Assembly (NCBI GenBank): GCA_002877875.1
Contig: PNIE01000061.1
Coordinates: 1-21,005 of the forward strand
Length of the DNA stretch: 21,005 bases
Source: Caldimicrobium thiodismutans
GTDB lineage: Bacteria; Desulfobacterota; Thermodesulfobacteria; Thermodesulfobacteriales; Thermodesulfobacteriaceae
Reading direction: 5' to 3'
Within the stretch, counting starts at the first letter, position 1, and every line of letters begins with the position of its first letter. Position numbers and translations under genes: made by a program. Under the pieces are notes generated by a model, which did not search any database, was not told the origin of the DNA, and saw only the letters and a program-made list of their open reading frames with translations. Positions 1-6,799 of this stretch are shown here, piece by piece.

Positions 1-44
1 TTTCTTGCCAAAAAGAAAAGTTAAATTAAAATTTTATTTTGAAG

Positions 45-60
45 TTTTATAAACTTAAAA
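45..60 (+). promoter_or_regulatory. Possible -10 region of the tRNA-Leu promoter
   Basis: A TATAAA hexamer at 48-53 lies 10 nt before the mature tRNA 5' end at 64, a plausible place for a -10 box. The upstream DNA is A/T only and has no convincing -35 hexamer at 16-18 nt. Weak call, based on position and composition. Confidence 0.3.
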
Positions 61-63
61 TTT

Positions 64-148
64 GCCGGGGTGGCGGAACTGGTAGACGCGCTGGATTCAG
101 GATCCAGTGGGAGATAATCCCGTGCGGGTTCAAATCCCGCCCCCGGCA
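64..148 (+). tRNA. tRNA-Leu (anticodon CAG)
   Basis: This is a complete type II tRNA with a long variable arm. The acceptor stem GCCGGGG (64-70) pairs with CCCCGGC (141-147), followed by discriminator A148. The anticodon stem CTGGA (91-95)/TCCAG (103-107) encloses the loop TTCAGGA with anticodon CAG at 98-100. The T-arm GCGGG/CCCGC carries TTCAAAT. The 16-nt variable arm (about 108-123) is typical of Leu/Ser tRNAs. The 3' CCA is not encoded: the sequence continues CAT after A148. The EndoQ-like gene starts only 17 nt downstream on the same strand. Confidence 0.97.
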
Positions 149-165
149 CATAAAATTTCTTTCGT

Positions 166-1467
166 ATGCGAAATCAAAAATTACCCCCTAAGGATGTCCT
201 TCAAAACTCCTTTATTGCAGACTTTCACCTCCACTCCAAATATAGTAGAGCCAGTTCCAAAAATATGGAACCTAAAACGCTTTCTAAGGTAGGGAAACTC
301 AAAGGTCTTGATCTTCTCGGAACAGGAGATTTTACCCATCCTCAATATCTAAAAGAACTTAAGGAATACCTGGAGTATGATAAAACCTCTGGCTTCTATG
401 TGGTAAAATCTGGTGAGGAAGAAGGGCCCAAATTTGTTTTAACAGCCGAAATTTCTCTTATCTTTTCTCAAGGGAATAAAAGTAACCGCAGAGTTCATCT
501 AATTCTTACTGCCCCAACCTTTGAAGTAGTCGATGAAATAAATCTTTATCTATCTAAACTTGGAAATCTATCTGCCGATGGAAGACCAACCTTCGGGATA
601 TCAGCAGAAAAATTGACTCTTGACTTAATCAAAATCTCGCCAGAAATTCTTATTATTCCTGCTCATGCCTGGACACCATGGTATTCAGTCTTTGGCGCTT
701 TCTCAGGCTTTGACAGCCTTGAAGAGGCCTTTGGTGAGGCTACTCCCTATATCTACGCCATTGAGACCGGGCTTTCCTCAGATCCAGAAATGAATTGGAG
801 GATCTCAGCTTTAGATAAAATAACTTTGGTCTCCAATTCTGATGCTCACTCTCCCTCTAAAATAGGAAGAGAGGCTACTGCCTTTTTCTATCCCATGACC
901 TATGAAAACTTTTACCAATCTATCAAAGAAAACAAAATTGCTTATACCATCGAATTTTACCCTGAAGAAGGGAAGTATCATCTTGATGGACACAGGGCTT
1001 GCAATTTGGTCTTGACACCAAAGGAAACTATGGAGCTAGGTTATAAGTGCCCAATCTGTGGCCAGCCCATTACCATAGGAGTTCTTCATCGTATAGAACA
1101 ACTTGCTGATCGCCCAGAAAATTTTATACCCTCTGGAAGACCTTACTCCGTTCACCTAGTTCCACTTTTGGAGATTCTTGCAGAGGTCTTTTCTCTAAAT
1201 CCAAATACCAAAACCCTTGACAAACTATATCATCAATATGTGGAAAAGGCAGGATCTGAATTTAATATCCTCCTAAAAAAAGATCTCTCAGAACTCTCAG
1301 AAATTCTACCAGAGAGACTTTTTGAAGCTGTTAAAAGGGTAAGAGAAGGCAAGGTTTTTGCTAAAGGTGGCTATGACGGAGTTTATGGAACAATCAAAAT
1401 TTTTGAACCTGTTCTTGAGGAAAAAAAAGATCTTCCTCGACAAAAATGTCTCTTCCCTATAAAGTAA
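166..1467 (+). CDS. Endonuclease Q-family PHP-domain nuclease
   Basis: 433 aa. The protein resembles endonuclease Q, a PHP-domain enzyme that nicks DNA 5' of deaminated bases (uracil, hypoxanthine) and abasic sites. PHP metal motifs are visible: HLH at 21-23 (FHLHSKYSR), GDFTHP near 54-59, IPAHAWTPW with H167, and SNSDAHSPSK with D226/H228. A following Cys cluster, C279, C295 and C298 (CPICGQ), fits the small zinc-binding insert of this family, and the helical C-terminal part follows. Older annotation often calls such proteins 'DNA helicase UvrD-like', which the sequence does not support. ATG 166 is the first possible start after the in-frame TAA at 151. It has no Shine-Dalgarno and lies 17 nt after tRNA-Leu, so the first roughly 14 residues are uncertain. 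The family call is from recognised motifs; activity on deaminated DNA is inferred. Confidence 0.8.
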   Translation: MRNQKLPPKDVLQNSFIADFHLHSKYSRASSKNMEPKTLSKVGKLKGLDLLGTGDFTHPQYLKELKEYLEYDKTSGFYVVKSGEEEGPKFVLTAEISLIFSQGNKSNRRVHLILTAPTFEVVDEINLYLSKLGNLSADGRPTFGISAEKLTLDLIKISPEILIIPAHAWTPWYSVFGAFSGFDSLEEAFGEATPYIYAIETGLSSDPEMNWRISALDKITLVSNSDAHSPSKIGREATAFFYPMTYENFYQSIKENKIAYTIEFYPEEGKYHLDGHRACNLVLTPKETMELGYKCPICGQPITIGVLHRIEQLADRPENFIPSGRPYSVHLVPLLEILAEVFSLNPNTKTLDKLYHQYVEKAGSEFNILLKKDLSELSEILPERLFEAVKRVREGKVFAKGGYDGVYGTIKIFEPVLEEKKDLPRQKCLFPIK

Positions 1468-1512
1468 CTAACAAATTTGAAAAACTCGCACTCAATTTAT
1501 CAATTCTTTAAA

Positions 1513-1528
1513 TGGTATAATTTTTGCA
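1513..1528 (+). promoter_or_regulatory. Promoter of the secreted-protein gene, sigma-70 or sigma-54 reading
   Basis: TGGTATAAT at 1513-1521 is a perfect extended -10 (TGnTATAAT) without a good -35 at standard spacing. The same bases also fit a sigma-54 element: TGG at 1513-1515 and TTGCA at 1524-1528, giving the GG-N10-GC spacing of the -24/-12 consensus. A strong ribosome-binding site, AGGAGGTG, follows at 1547-1554. Confidence 0.6.
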
Positions 1529-1559
1529 AAATTTTTTTAAAAACTTAGGAGGTGAAAGG

Positions 1560-2213
1560 ATGAAGAAATTTATTCTATTTAGTATTTTCCTTCTTTTAGC
1601 TATCACTATACCTCTTTATGCCAAGGAAATTGACCTTGGGGTTTCCATCAGCGACGGAAAAATAAGAAGTTTCTACTTTGCCCTGGTAGATTATTTTAGA
1701 GTTCCCGAAGAACAGATCATTATCATCAAAAAACGCTATCCCATTATTTATGAAGAAGAACTTCCTGTAATTTTAATTATTGTTAGAGAAGCAGGAGTTG
1801 ATCCTGATGTAATAATTGAATTAAGAAAAAGGGGGTATTCCTGGTATGATATCATGGTGAGATTCAGGGTATATCCAGAGATAGTTTTTAAAAGATATAT
1901 AGTTTATGGCCCTCCCTATGGCAAAGCCTGGGGACATCATAAAAAGAAGAAAAAAATAATTTTCGTAGATGATGACATTGTGGCTTTAGCTAATATTAAG
2001 TTTATCTCCGAATATTACAGAGAGGATCCACAAATAATCATTAAATACAAAGAAAAATATCCCAGATTTATAGATGTCAATTATGAAATTTATGAATCCA
2101 AAAAAGGAAAGAAACATAAGGAATTTAAAGAGAACTATGATGACAAAGATGAAATCATCATTTTAGATAAAGAGAAAAAACATAAATTTAAAGAAAAGCA
2201 CAAAAAAGACTAA
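1560..2213 (+). CDS. Secreted protein of unknown function with an imperfect internal repeat
   Basis: 217 aa. Residues 1-21 form a signal peptide (MKK, a hydrophobic core, LYA cleavage before K22), so the protein is exported. ATG 1560 is chosen because AGGAGGTG lies 5 nt upstream. An in-frame ATG at 1524 would overlap the promoter and bury the signal peptide. The mature part has an imperfect repeat: residues 45-61 (YFRVPEEQIIIIKKRYP) resemble 152-168 (YYREDPQIIIKYKEKYP). Between them lies a conserved-looking segment with GYSWYDI and YGPPYGKAWG (about 93-125). I associate that style with uncharacterised exported proteins of delta-proteobacteria-like anaerobes, from memory only. The C-terminus (about 181-217) is rich in Lys/Glu/Asp/His. 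Function is unknown. It is monocistronic, between its own promoter and a strong terminator hairpin. Confidence 0.8.
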   Translation: MKKFILFSIFLLLAITIPLYAKEIDLGVSISDGKIRSFYFALVDYFRVPEEQIIIIKKRYPIIYEEELPVILIIVREAGVDPDVIIELRKRGYSWYDIMVRFRVYPEIVFKRYIVYGPPYGKAWGHHKKKKKIIFVDDDIVALANIKFISEYYREDPQIIIKYKEKYPRFIDVNYEIYESKKGKKHKEFKENYDDKDEIIILDKEKKHKFKEKHKKD

Positions 2214-2216
2214 AAT

Positions 2217-2241
2217 TAAAAGGGGGGCGGAATTCCCCCCC
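2217..2241 (-). terminator. Intrinsic terminator of the lipoprotein gene, possibly bidirectional
   Basis: A G6 run (2222-2227) pairs with a C7 run (2235-2241) around a GGAATTC centre. Read on the - strand the hairpin is followed by TTTTAATTTT, a U-tract suited to ending the gene at 2258-2491. On the + strand no T-tract follows, but the hairpin sits 8 nt behind the stop of the secreted-protein gene and may act there too. Confidence 0.75.
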
Positions 2242-2257
2242 GTAACCTCTTTCCTAA

Positions 2258-2491
2258 TTACTTCTTTTCAGCTGGCTTTTCGGCAGGCTTTTCAGCAGGT
2301 TGTTGTTGCTGTTGCTGCTCTCCACCTGTCTGATTAGCAGCTGGCTGAGCTGGTTGAGCAGGCTGAGCAGGCTGTTCAGCCTTAGGTTGTTCTGCAGGTG
2401 CAGGGGCTTCTTCTTTCTTCTTGCAACCAGCTGTTAAACCAATCACACCAGCCACCGCAAGAGTAAGAAACAAGGAAAGTAACTTCTTCAT
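2258..2491 (-). CDS. Small lipoprotein with low-complexity Pro/Ala/Gln tail
   Basis: 77 aa. The N-terminus has a lipoprotein signal: MKK, a hydrophobic stretch to residue 19, and lipobox TAGC with acylated C23. Thr at -3 is less usual than Leu but tolerated. Cys23 is followed by KKKEE, then an almost unstructured tail: PAPAEQPKAEQ, three PAQ units, a Q6 run and three PAEK units. Such tails probably act as a spacer in the envelope. No catalytic domain is present and no function can be assigned. Start ATG 2491 has a strong GGAGGAGGG ribosome-binding site, and a good promoter lies upstream. The gene stands alone between that promoter and the hairpin at 2217-2241. Confidence 0.85.
   Translation of the reverse strand: MKKLLSLFLTLAVAGVIGLTAGCKKKEEAPAPAEQPKAEQPAQPAQPAQPAANQTGGEQQQQQQPAEKPAEKPAEKK
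2292..2385. repeat. Short in-frame tandem repeats in the lipoprotein gene
   Basis: The stretch encodes PAQ units (GCAGGCTGA-type 9-mers around 2345-2376 on the + strand) and a CAA/CAG-type Gln run (about 2298-2316). The repeats keep the reading frame and are prone to length change by slippage. Confidence 0.6.
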
Positions 2492-2523
2492 GGCGACTCC
2501 CTCCTCCTTTTTTTATTTGGATT

Positions 2524-2553
2524 AAATTATTTATCTTTTTTAGAAATTGTCAA
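2524..2553 (-). promoter_or_regulatory. Promoter of the small lipoprotein gene
   Basis: On the - strand, a perfect -35 TTGACA (2553-2548) is followed after 17-18 nt by an A/T -10 (ATAATT or TAATTT, 2530-2524). It lies about 35 nt upstream of the lipoprotein start and its GGAGGAGGG ribosome-binding site. The -35 is strong and the -10 moderate. Confidence 0.6.
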
Positions 2554-2579
2554 GAGGGATTTTTTCCTTTTTTTCACCT

Positions 2580-2602
2580 AAAAAACCTTCTCTATAGAAG
2601 GT
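2580..2602 (-). terminator. Intrinsic terminator overlapping the end of umuC
   Basis: On the - strand, ACCTTC (2602-2597) pairs with GAAGGT (2590-2585) across a 6-nt loop and runs into TTTTT (2584-2580). The loop contains most of the umuC stop codon (2594-2592). A second possible stem, TTCACCT (2605-2599) with AGGTGAA (2579-2573), uses the same 5' arm and would compete with the terminator. Confidence 0.7.
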
Positions 2603-3851
2603 GAATAGGTAACAAAGGAATTTTTAAAGATTTTCCTTTATAAAGAGGTTTTTCTTTGGTTACTGGAAGGCTAACTCCATGAGTAAGAAAAGTTCGTCCA
2701 TATTTTAAGATAATAGAATCTAAGGCTTCGTAAAGTTTCTCTTTCATTTCTATAGACTGGGAGGATTTTTCAAAAAGAGTTAACTGAAAGCTCCTTTTTG
2801 GACTAAGATCGGTAAGTATTACTCCTACTTGTCTATAAGAAATCCCCTCATAGAAAAGATTTTCAAAGGCTTTTCTTAAAAGAGGTAAAAGCTCCTTGGG
2901 ATATGCTGTGGGATAAGGAAGGTTGATTTCTATAGAGTGCACTTTAAATTCTTCATCTTTCAAAAAATAAATTAATTTTTTTGCCAAAAGACCATATCTC
3001 CTTGCCTTAAAACAGACCTGTTCAAGATTAAAAGCACTCTGAGAAAGTAGAAACTCTTTATCAGCCGTAGGTGTAAAAGAGATAGATTTGCTTAAGCTTC
3101 GGTAGCTATTCTTAAAGGTTTCTAAAACAGGATAAACCTGTATACCTCTTAATTCAAGCCAAATCTCATAGTGTGGTTTAGTAAAGTGTTTCTTTATAAA
3201 TTCCTCTTTAGCTCTGGCAAAATCCAAGGCTGTGTAAATTCCCAGTTTATGACAAAGGGCCTCTGTCTGGGGACCAATCCCCCAAACCTCAGAGATAGGC
3301 AGCTTCTCTAGATAGTGATGAATTTCTCTCCCTGAGATAAGAGTGAGGCCATCAGGCTTTATCCAATTTGAGGCAATCTTGGCTAAAACTTTGGTAAGGC
3401 TTATTCCCACAGAAACGGTAATTCCTAACTCCTTCTTAATAGTTTCTTTTATTCTATACCCTATCTCCTCATAACTTGCTCTGTGATACCTCCTTAATCC
3501 CTTTAAATCGGCAAAGGCCTCATCAATGGAGTATTCTTCAACTATAGGAGTAAAACCTCTCAATATTTCAAACATTCTCTGAGAAAAAAGGGCATATTTT
3601 TCATAATCGGACTCAAGAATAACAGCCTGAGGAAATCTTCTTTTAACTTCGGCAATAGTCATCCCTCTTTTTATTCCTAAAGCTTTTCCTTCGTAACTTA
3701 CTGCGGTAACAATTCCCCTCTCTTTTCCTACAACCACAGGTTTTCCCTTAAGTTCGGGATTTACAGCTTGCTCAACTGAGGCAAAAAAGGCATTAGCATC
3801 AAGGTGAAGAATGGCCTGAGGGAATCCATGAATATTTAAAGGTTGAGCCAT
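2592..3851 (-). CDS. umuC: Y-family DNA polymerase UmuC (pol V catalytic subunit)
   Basis: 419 aa. Error-prone translesion polymerase. Catalytic residues are in place: D18 in LDANAFFASVE, and D110 and E111 in YSIDEAF. F23 occupies the steric-gate position. Helix-hairpin-helix/little-finger regions follow (WGIGPQTE near residue 190). QLTLF at 356-360 matches the beta-clamp-binding pentapeptide and lies at an internal position as in UmuC rather than at the extreme C-terminus as in DinB. The umuD gene directly upstream (10-nt gap) supports UmuC over DinB. No clear Shine-Dalgarno precedes ATG 3851, so translation is probably coupled to umuD. The gene is last in the metK-ahcY-umuD-umuC unit and its stop lies in the terminator hairpin. 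With processed UmuD it would form the mutagenic polymerase V-type complex. Confidence 0.9.
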   Translation of the reverse strand: MAQPLNIHGFPQAILHLDANAFFASVEQAVNPELKGKPVVVGKERGIVTAVSYEGKALGIKRGMTIAEVKRRFPQAVILESDYEKYALFSQRMFEILRGFTPIVEEYSIDEAFADLKGLRRYHRASYEEIGYRIKETIKKELGITVSVGISLTKVLAKIASNWIKPDGLTLISGREIHHYLEKLPISEVWGIGPQTEALCHKLGIYTALDFARAKEEFIKKHFTKPHYEIWLELRGIQVYPVLETFKNSYRSLSKSISFTPTADKEFLLSQSAFNLEQVCFKARRYGLLAKKLIYFLKDEEFKVHSIEINLPYPTAYPKELLPLLRKAFENLFYEGISYRQVGVILTDLSPKRSFQLTLFEKSSQSIEMKEKLYEALDSIILKYGRTFLTHGVSLPVTKEKPLYKGKSLKIPLLPIHLL

Positions 3852-3861
3852 AAAAATTATT

Positions 3862-4245
3862 TTAGCGATATTTTCGAATTACCGCAATAATGACTCCAAA
3901 GATCTCAATATCTCTATCTGGTGTAAAAATTAAATCAGGATAAGAGGGATTAGCGGATTTAAGAATAATTTTCCCTTTTTCTTTAAAGAAGTATTTCATA
4001 GTCCACTCGTCTTCAATTCTTACCACTACTATATCATTATTTTTAGGAAAAAGGCTTCTATCCACAAGAACATAGTCTCCTGGAAGAATTCCTGCTCCAA
4101 CCATAGACTCTCCAAAGACCTTAATCAAAAATGTGGAGGAGGGATTAGGAATAAGCCACTCCTCCATGCTAATACTTTCTAAAAGAGTTTCTTCTGTTTG
4201 AGATGGAAAGCCTGCAGAGATATATCCGAGAAAAAGGATCTCCAT
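3862..4245 (-). CDS. umuD: UmuD, self-cleaving subunit of DNA polymerase V (S24 family)
   Basis: 127 aa. LexA/UmuD-type serine protease-like protein. The likely cleavage site is A11-G12 (SAGFPS), the nucleophile S47 (FGESMVG) and the general base K84 (TMKYF). The spacings, 36 residues from cleavage site to Ser and 37 from Ser to Lys, equal those of E. coli UmuD (C24/G25, S60, K97). The N-terminal arm is about 13 residues shorter. No DNA-binding helix-turn-helix precedes the catalytic domain, which excludes LexA. RecA-stimulated self-cleavage to UmuD' activates UmuC; that is family knowledge. The gene starts 8 nt after the ahcY stop and is followed 10 nt later by umuC, so it is probably transcribed from upstream of metK. 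A start further upstream cannot be fully excluded because the Shine-Dalgarno is weak. Confidence 0.9.
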   Translation of the reverse strand: MEILFLGYISAGFPSQTEETLLESISMEEWLIPNPSSTFLIKVFGESMVGAGILPGDYVLVDRSLFPKNNDIVVVRIEDEWTMKYFFKEKGKIILKSANPSYPDLIFTPDRDIEIFGVIIAVIRKYR

Positions 4246-4253
4246 GAGGGAAA

Positions 4254-5510
4254 TTAAGTTCCCTCTTCCCAGCTTGAAAGATAGAGTTCCTGCTCAGGAG
4301 TTAAAAGGTCAATCTCAATCCCCATAGTAGAAAGTTTAAGGCGTGCAATCTCCTTATCAATTTCCGGAGGAACTGGATAAACCTTCTTTTCAAGCTTTTT
4401 TCCTTCTTTGGCAAGATATTCTACTGCAAGGGCCTGATTAGCAAAACTCATATCCATAACTGCTGAAGGATGTCCCTCCGCAGCTGCAAGATTTACGAGC
4501 CTTCCTTGAGAGAGCACATATATCCTCTTTCCATTAATTAAAGTATATTCCTCTACTTCTCTTCTTAGGCTTCTCTTTTCTTTGGTAATTTCTAAGAGTC
4601 CTTTAAGATCAATCTCCACATCAAAGTGCCCCGAATTAGCCACAATGGCCCCATCTTTCATTTTAAGAAAATGCTCTTTTCTTATTACCCATTTACAACC
4701 AGTAACAGTCACAAAAATATCTCCGATTTCTGAGGCCTTATCCATAGGCATAACTAAATAGCCTTCCATAACGGCCTCAAGGGCTTTTAGAGGGTCAACC
4801 TCCGTAACTACCACCCTTGCCCCCATTCCTCTTGCTCTCATAGCAAGACCTTTTCCACACCATCCATAACCAGCAACCACAAAGACTGAACCTGCAAGAA
4901 GCCTATTCGTAGCTCTGAGAATTCCATCAATAGTTGATTGGCCAGTGCCATAGCGATTATCAAAGAGATGTTTGGTCAAAGCATCATTTACCGCTATAAT
5001 AGGGTATTTAAGAAGCCCCTCTTTGGCAAGGGCCTTAAGCCTTATAACCCCTGTGGTTGTCTCCTCAGTTCCTCCTAAGATCTCTTCGGCCTGTTTAGGC
5101 CTTTCTCTATGCAGGCTACTAACTAAATCTGCCCCATCATCAATGGTTATATGGGGTTTTTTATCCAGAACAGCTTTAATGTGGGCATAATAGGTTTCTC
5201 TGTCTTCCCCTCTTATAGCAAAAACAGGGATTTCAAAGTGTTTTACCAGAGAAGCAGCGACTTCATCTTTTGTGGAAAGAGGATTTGAGGCACAGAGAAA
5301 AACTTCAGCTCCTCCCTCTTTTAAGGTCCTAGCAAGATTAGCTGTTTCTGTGGTAATATGAAGGCAAGCCCCGATTCTTAAGCCCTTTAGAGGCTTCTCT
5401 TTAGAAAATCTCTCTCTAATCAGCCTCAAAACAGGCATATCCATCTCAGCCCACTCTATGAGCCTTAACCCCTCTTCAGCCAGTGAAAGATCTTTTACAT
5501 GATAATCCAT
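4254..5510 (-). CDS. ahcY: Adenosylhomocysteinase
   Basis: 418 aa, normal for the bacterial/archaeal form. It hydrolyses S-adenosylhomocysteine to adenosine and homocysteine, relieving product inhibition of methyltransferases. Visible landmarks are H51 in LHITTET, DDGAD at about 124-128, the EE pair at 149-150 in GGTEETTTG, K180 and D184 in TKHLFDN, the NAD-binding turn GYGWCGKG (214-221), NSGHFDVEID, and EGHPSAVMD. Start ATG 5510 has a GGAGG ribosome-binding site that overlaps the metK stop region (11-nt gap). With metK directly upstream, it completes part of the activated-methyl cycle. umuD follows after 8 nt. Cytoplasmic, NAD-dependent. Confidence 0.97.
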   Translation of the reverse strand: MDYHVKDLSLAEEGLRLIEWAEMDMPVLRLIRERFSKEKPLKGLRIGACLHITTETANLARTLKEGGAEVFLCASNPLSTKDEVAASLVKHFEIPVFAIRGEDRETYYAHIKAVLDKKPHITIDDGADLVSSLHRERPKQAEEILGGTEETTTGVIRLKALAKEGLLKYPIIAVNDALTKHLFDNRYGTGQSTIDGILRATNRLLAGSVFVVAGYGWCGKGLAMRARGMGARVVVTEVDPLKALEAVMEGYLVMPMDKASEIGDIFVTVTGCKWVIRKEHFLKMKDGAIVANSGHFDVEIDLKGLLEITKEKRSLRREVEEYTLINGKRIYVLSQGRLVNLAAAEGHPSAVMDMSFANQALAVEYLAKEGKKLEKKVYPVPPEIDKEIARLKLSTMGIEIDLLTPEQELYLSSWEEGT

Positions 5511-5521
5511 TTAGATCCTCC

Positions 5522-6685
5522 TTACTTATCAAAACCTGCAAGTTCTTTTATCTTTTCCACCATATCCAGTTTCTCCCAGGTAAACTCTGGTTCATTTCTT
5601 CCGAAATGTCCATAACAAGCCGTTTTTCTAAAGATTGGTCTCCTCAAATTAAGATATTCAATCATATGTTTAGGCCTGAAACAAAAGAGTTGATTAATAA
5701 TATCAAGAATCTTTTCCACAGGAATGGTTTCTGTTCCATAGGTATTAACATTGATAGCCAGAGGTTCAGGAACACCTATAGCATAAGCCACCTGAACCTC
5801 AAGCTCTCTTGCTACCCCTGCAGCAACAAGATTCTTAGCTACATATCTTGCATAATACGAAGGGGTCCTATCCACCTTAGTAGGATCTTTTCCAGAAAAG
5901 GCTCCTCCACCATGGTGCCCCCTTCCACCGTAGGTGTCCACAATAATTTTTCTCCCTGTCATCCCACAATCTGCAAGGGGACCTCCAATAACAAATCTTC
6001 CTGTTCCATTAATAATAATCTTAGTATCTGGTCTTAGATGTTCAGGGGCAATTACCTTTTTAATGACCTCTTCATAAATAGCCTCTCTCAATTCCTTTAA
6101 AGTTACTGTGGGATCGTGCTGAGCAGCTATAACAATAGTGTGAACATCTACAGGGCGTCTATCCTCATATCTAATAGTGACCTGGGTTTTTCCATCGGGT
6201 CTCAAAAAGGGTAAGATCCCCTTTTTTCTTACCTCAGCAAGCCTCATAGCAAGCTTGTGAGCATACCAAATGGGCATAGGCATAAAATCTGGAGTTTCAT
6301 CACAAGCGTATCCGAACATAAGGCCCTGATCCCCTGCCCCTATCTCTCCATCTCTATCTATTCCCATAGCAATATCAGGACTTTGTCTATCAATACTTAT
6401 AAGCACAGCGCAGGTCTGATAATCAAATCCAAGATCAGAATGATTATAGCCTATTTCCTTTACTACTCCTCTTGCAATAGTTGGATAATCAATTCTTGCC
6501 TCAGTGGTTATCTCTCCAGCAATTAGAATCATTCCTGTATTAACCAAGGTCTCACAAGCCACCCTGGCATAGGGATCCTTTTCTAAGATAGCATCAAGGA
6601 TGGCATCAGAAATTTGGTCTGCCACTTTATCAGGATGCCCCTCAGTTACAGACTCAGAGGTAAAAAGGAAATTTTTTACAAGCAT
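5522..6685 (-). CDS. metK: S-adenosylmethionine synthetase
   Basis: 387 aa, full length. It forms S-adenosylmethionine from methionine and ATP. Signatures are GHPDK (16-20, with ATP-binding H17), the GAGDQGLMFGYA loop and the P-loop-like GGGAFSGKDPTKVDR. ATG 6685 is preceded by AAGGAGGAG. It is first gene of the metK-ahcY-umuD-umuC unit. Only about 75 nt separate it from the terminator of the upstream chemoreceptor gene, and I found no SAM riboswitch fold there. A TATAGT at 6732-6727 on the - strand could be a -10 box but lacks a good -35. Classic bacterial MetK rather than the archaeal type. Confidence 0.97.
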   Translation of the reverse strand: MLVKNFLFTSESVTEGHPDKVADQISDAILDAILEKDPYARVACETLVNTGMILIAGEITTEARIDYPTIARGVVKEIGYNHSDLGFDYQTCAVLISIDRQSPDIAMGIDRDGEIGAGDQGLMFGYACDETPDFMPMPIWYAHKLAMRLAEVRKKGILPFLRPDGKTQVTIRYEDRRPVDVHTIVIAAQHDPTVTLKELREAIYEEVIKKVIAPEHLRPDTKIIINGTGRFVIGGPLADCGMTGRKIIVDTYGGRGHHGGGAFSGKDPTKVDRTPSYYARYVAKNLVAAGVARELEVQVAYAIGVPEPLAINVNTYGTETIPVEKILDIINQLFCFRPKHMIEYLNLRRPIFRKTACYGHFGRNEPEFTWEKLDMVEKIKELAGFDK

Positions 6686-6757
6686 CTTGACTCCTCCTTC
6701 TTAAAAATTATGACAAAGGAGAATTTACTATAAATTTTCCCTTTAGCAATAACTTTT

Positions 6758-6788
6758 AAAAACTCCCCTCCCTAAAAAGAGGGAGGAG
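6758..6788 (-). terminator. Intrinsic terminator of the chemoreceptor gene
   Basis: On the - strand, CTCCTCCCT pairs with AGGGAGGGGAG across a short T-rich loop (6788-6763), and TTTTT follows at 6762-6758. It lies about 12 nt after the chemoreceptor stop and separates this gene from metK. Confidence 0.85.
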
Positions 6789-6799
6789 CTTCCTAATTC

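Noticed and set aside
1524..1559. Start of the secreted protein at ATG 1524
   Set aside because: That ATG overlaps the promoter element and would place 12 residues before a clear signal peptide; ATG 1560 has the AGGAGGTG site.
2292..2385. CRISPR-like short repeats
   Set aside because: The repeats are contiguous, in frame and inside a lipoprotein gene, with no unique spacers.
5483..6037. 184-codon open frame on the + strand opposite metK
   Set aside because: It lies wholly against metK and the ahcY start, has no ribosome-binding site, and its translation (Ser/Asn/Ile/His-rich) looks like an antisense shadow.
6686..6760. Possible SAM riboswitch in front of metK
   Set aside because: Only about 75 nt remain between the upstream terminator and metK, and I see no SAM-I, SAM-II or SMK-like core or attenuator.
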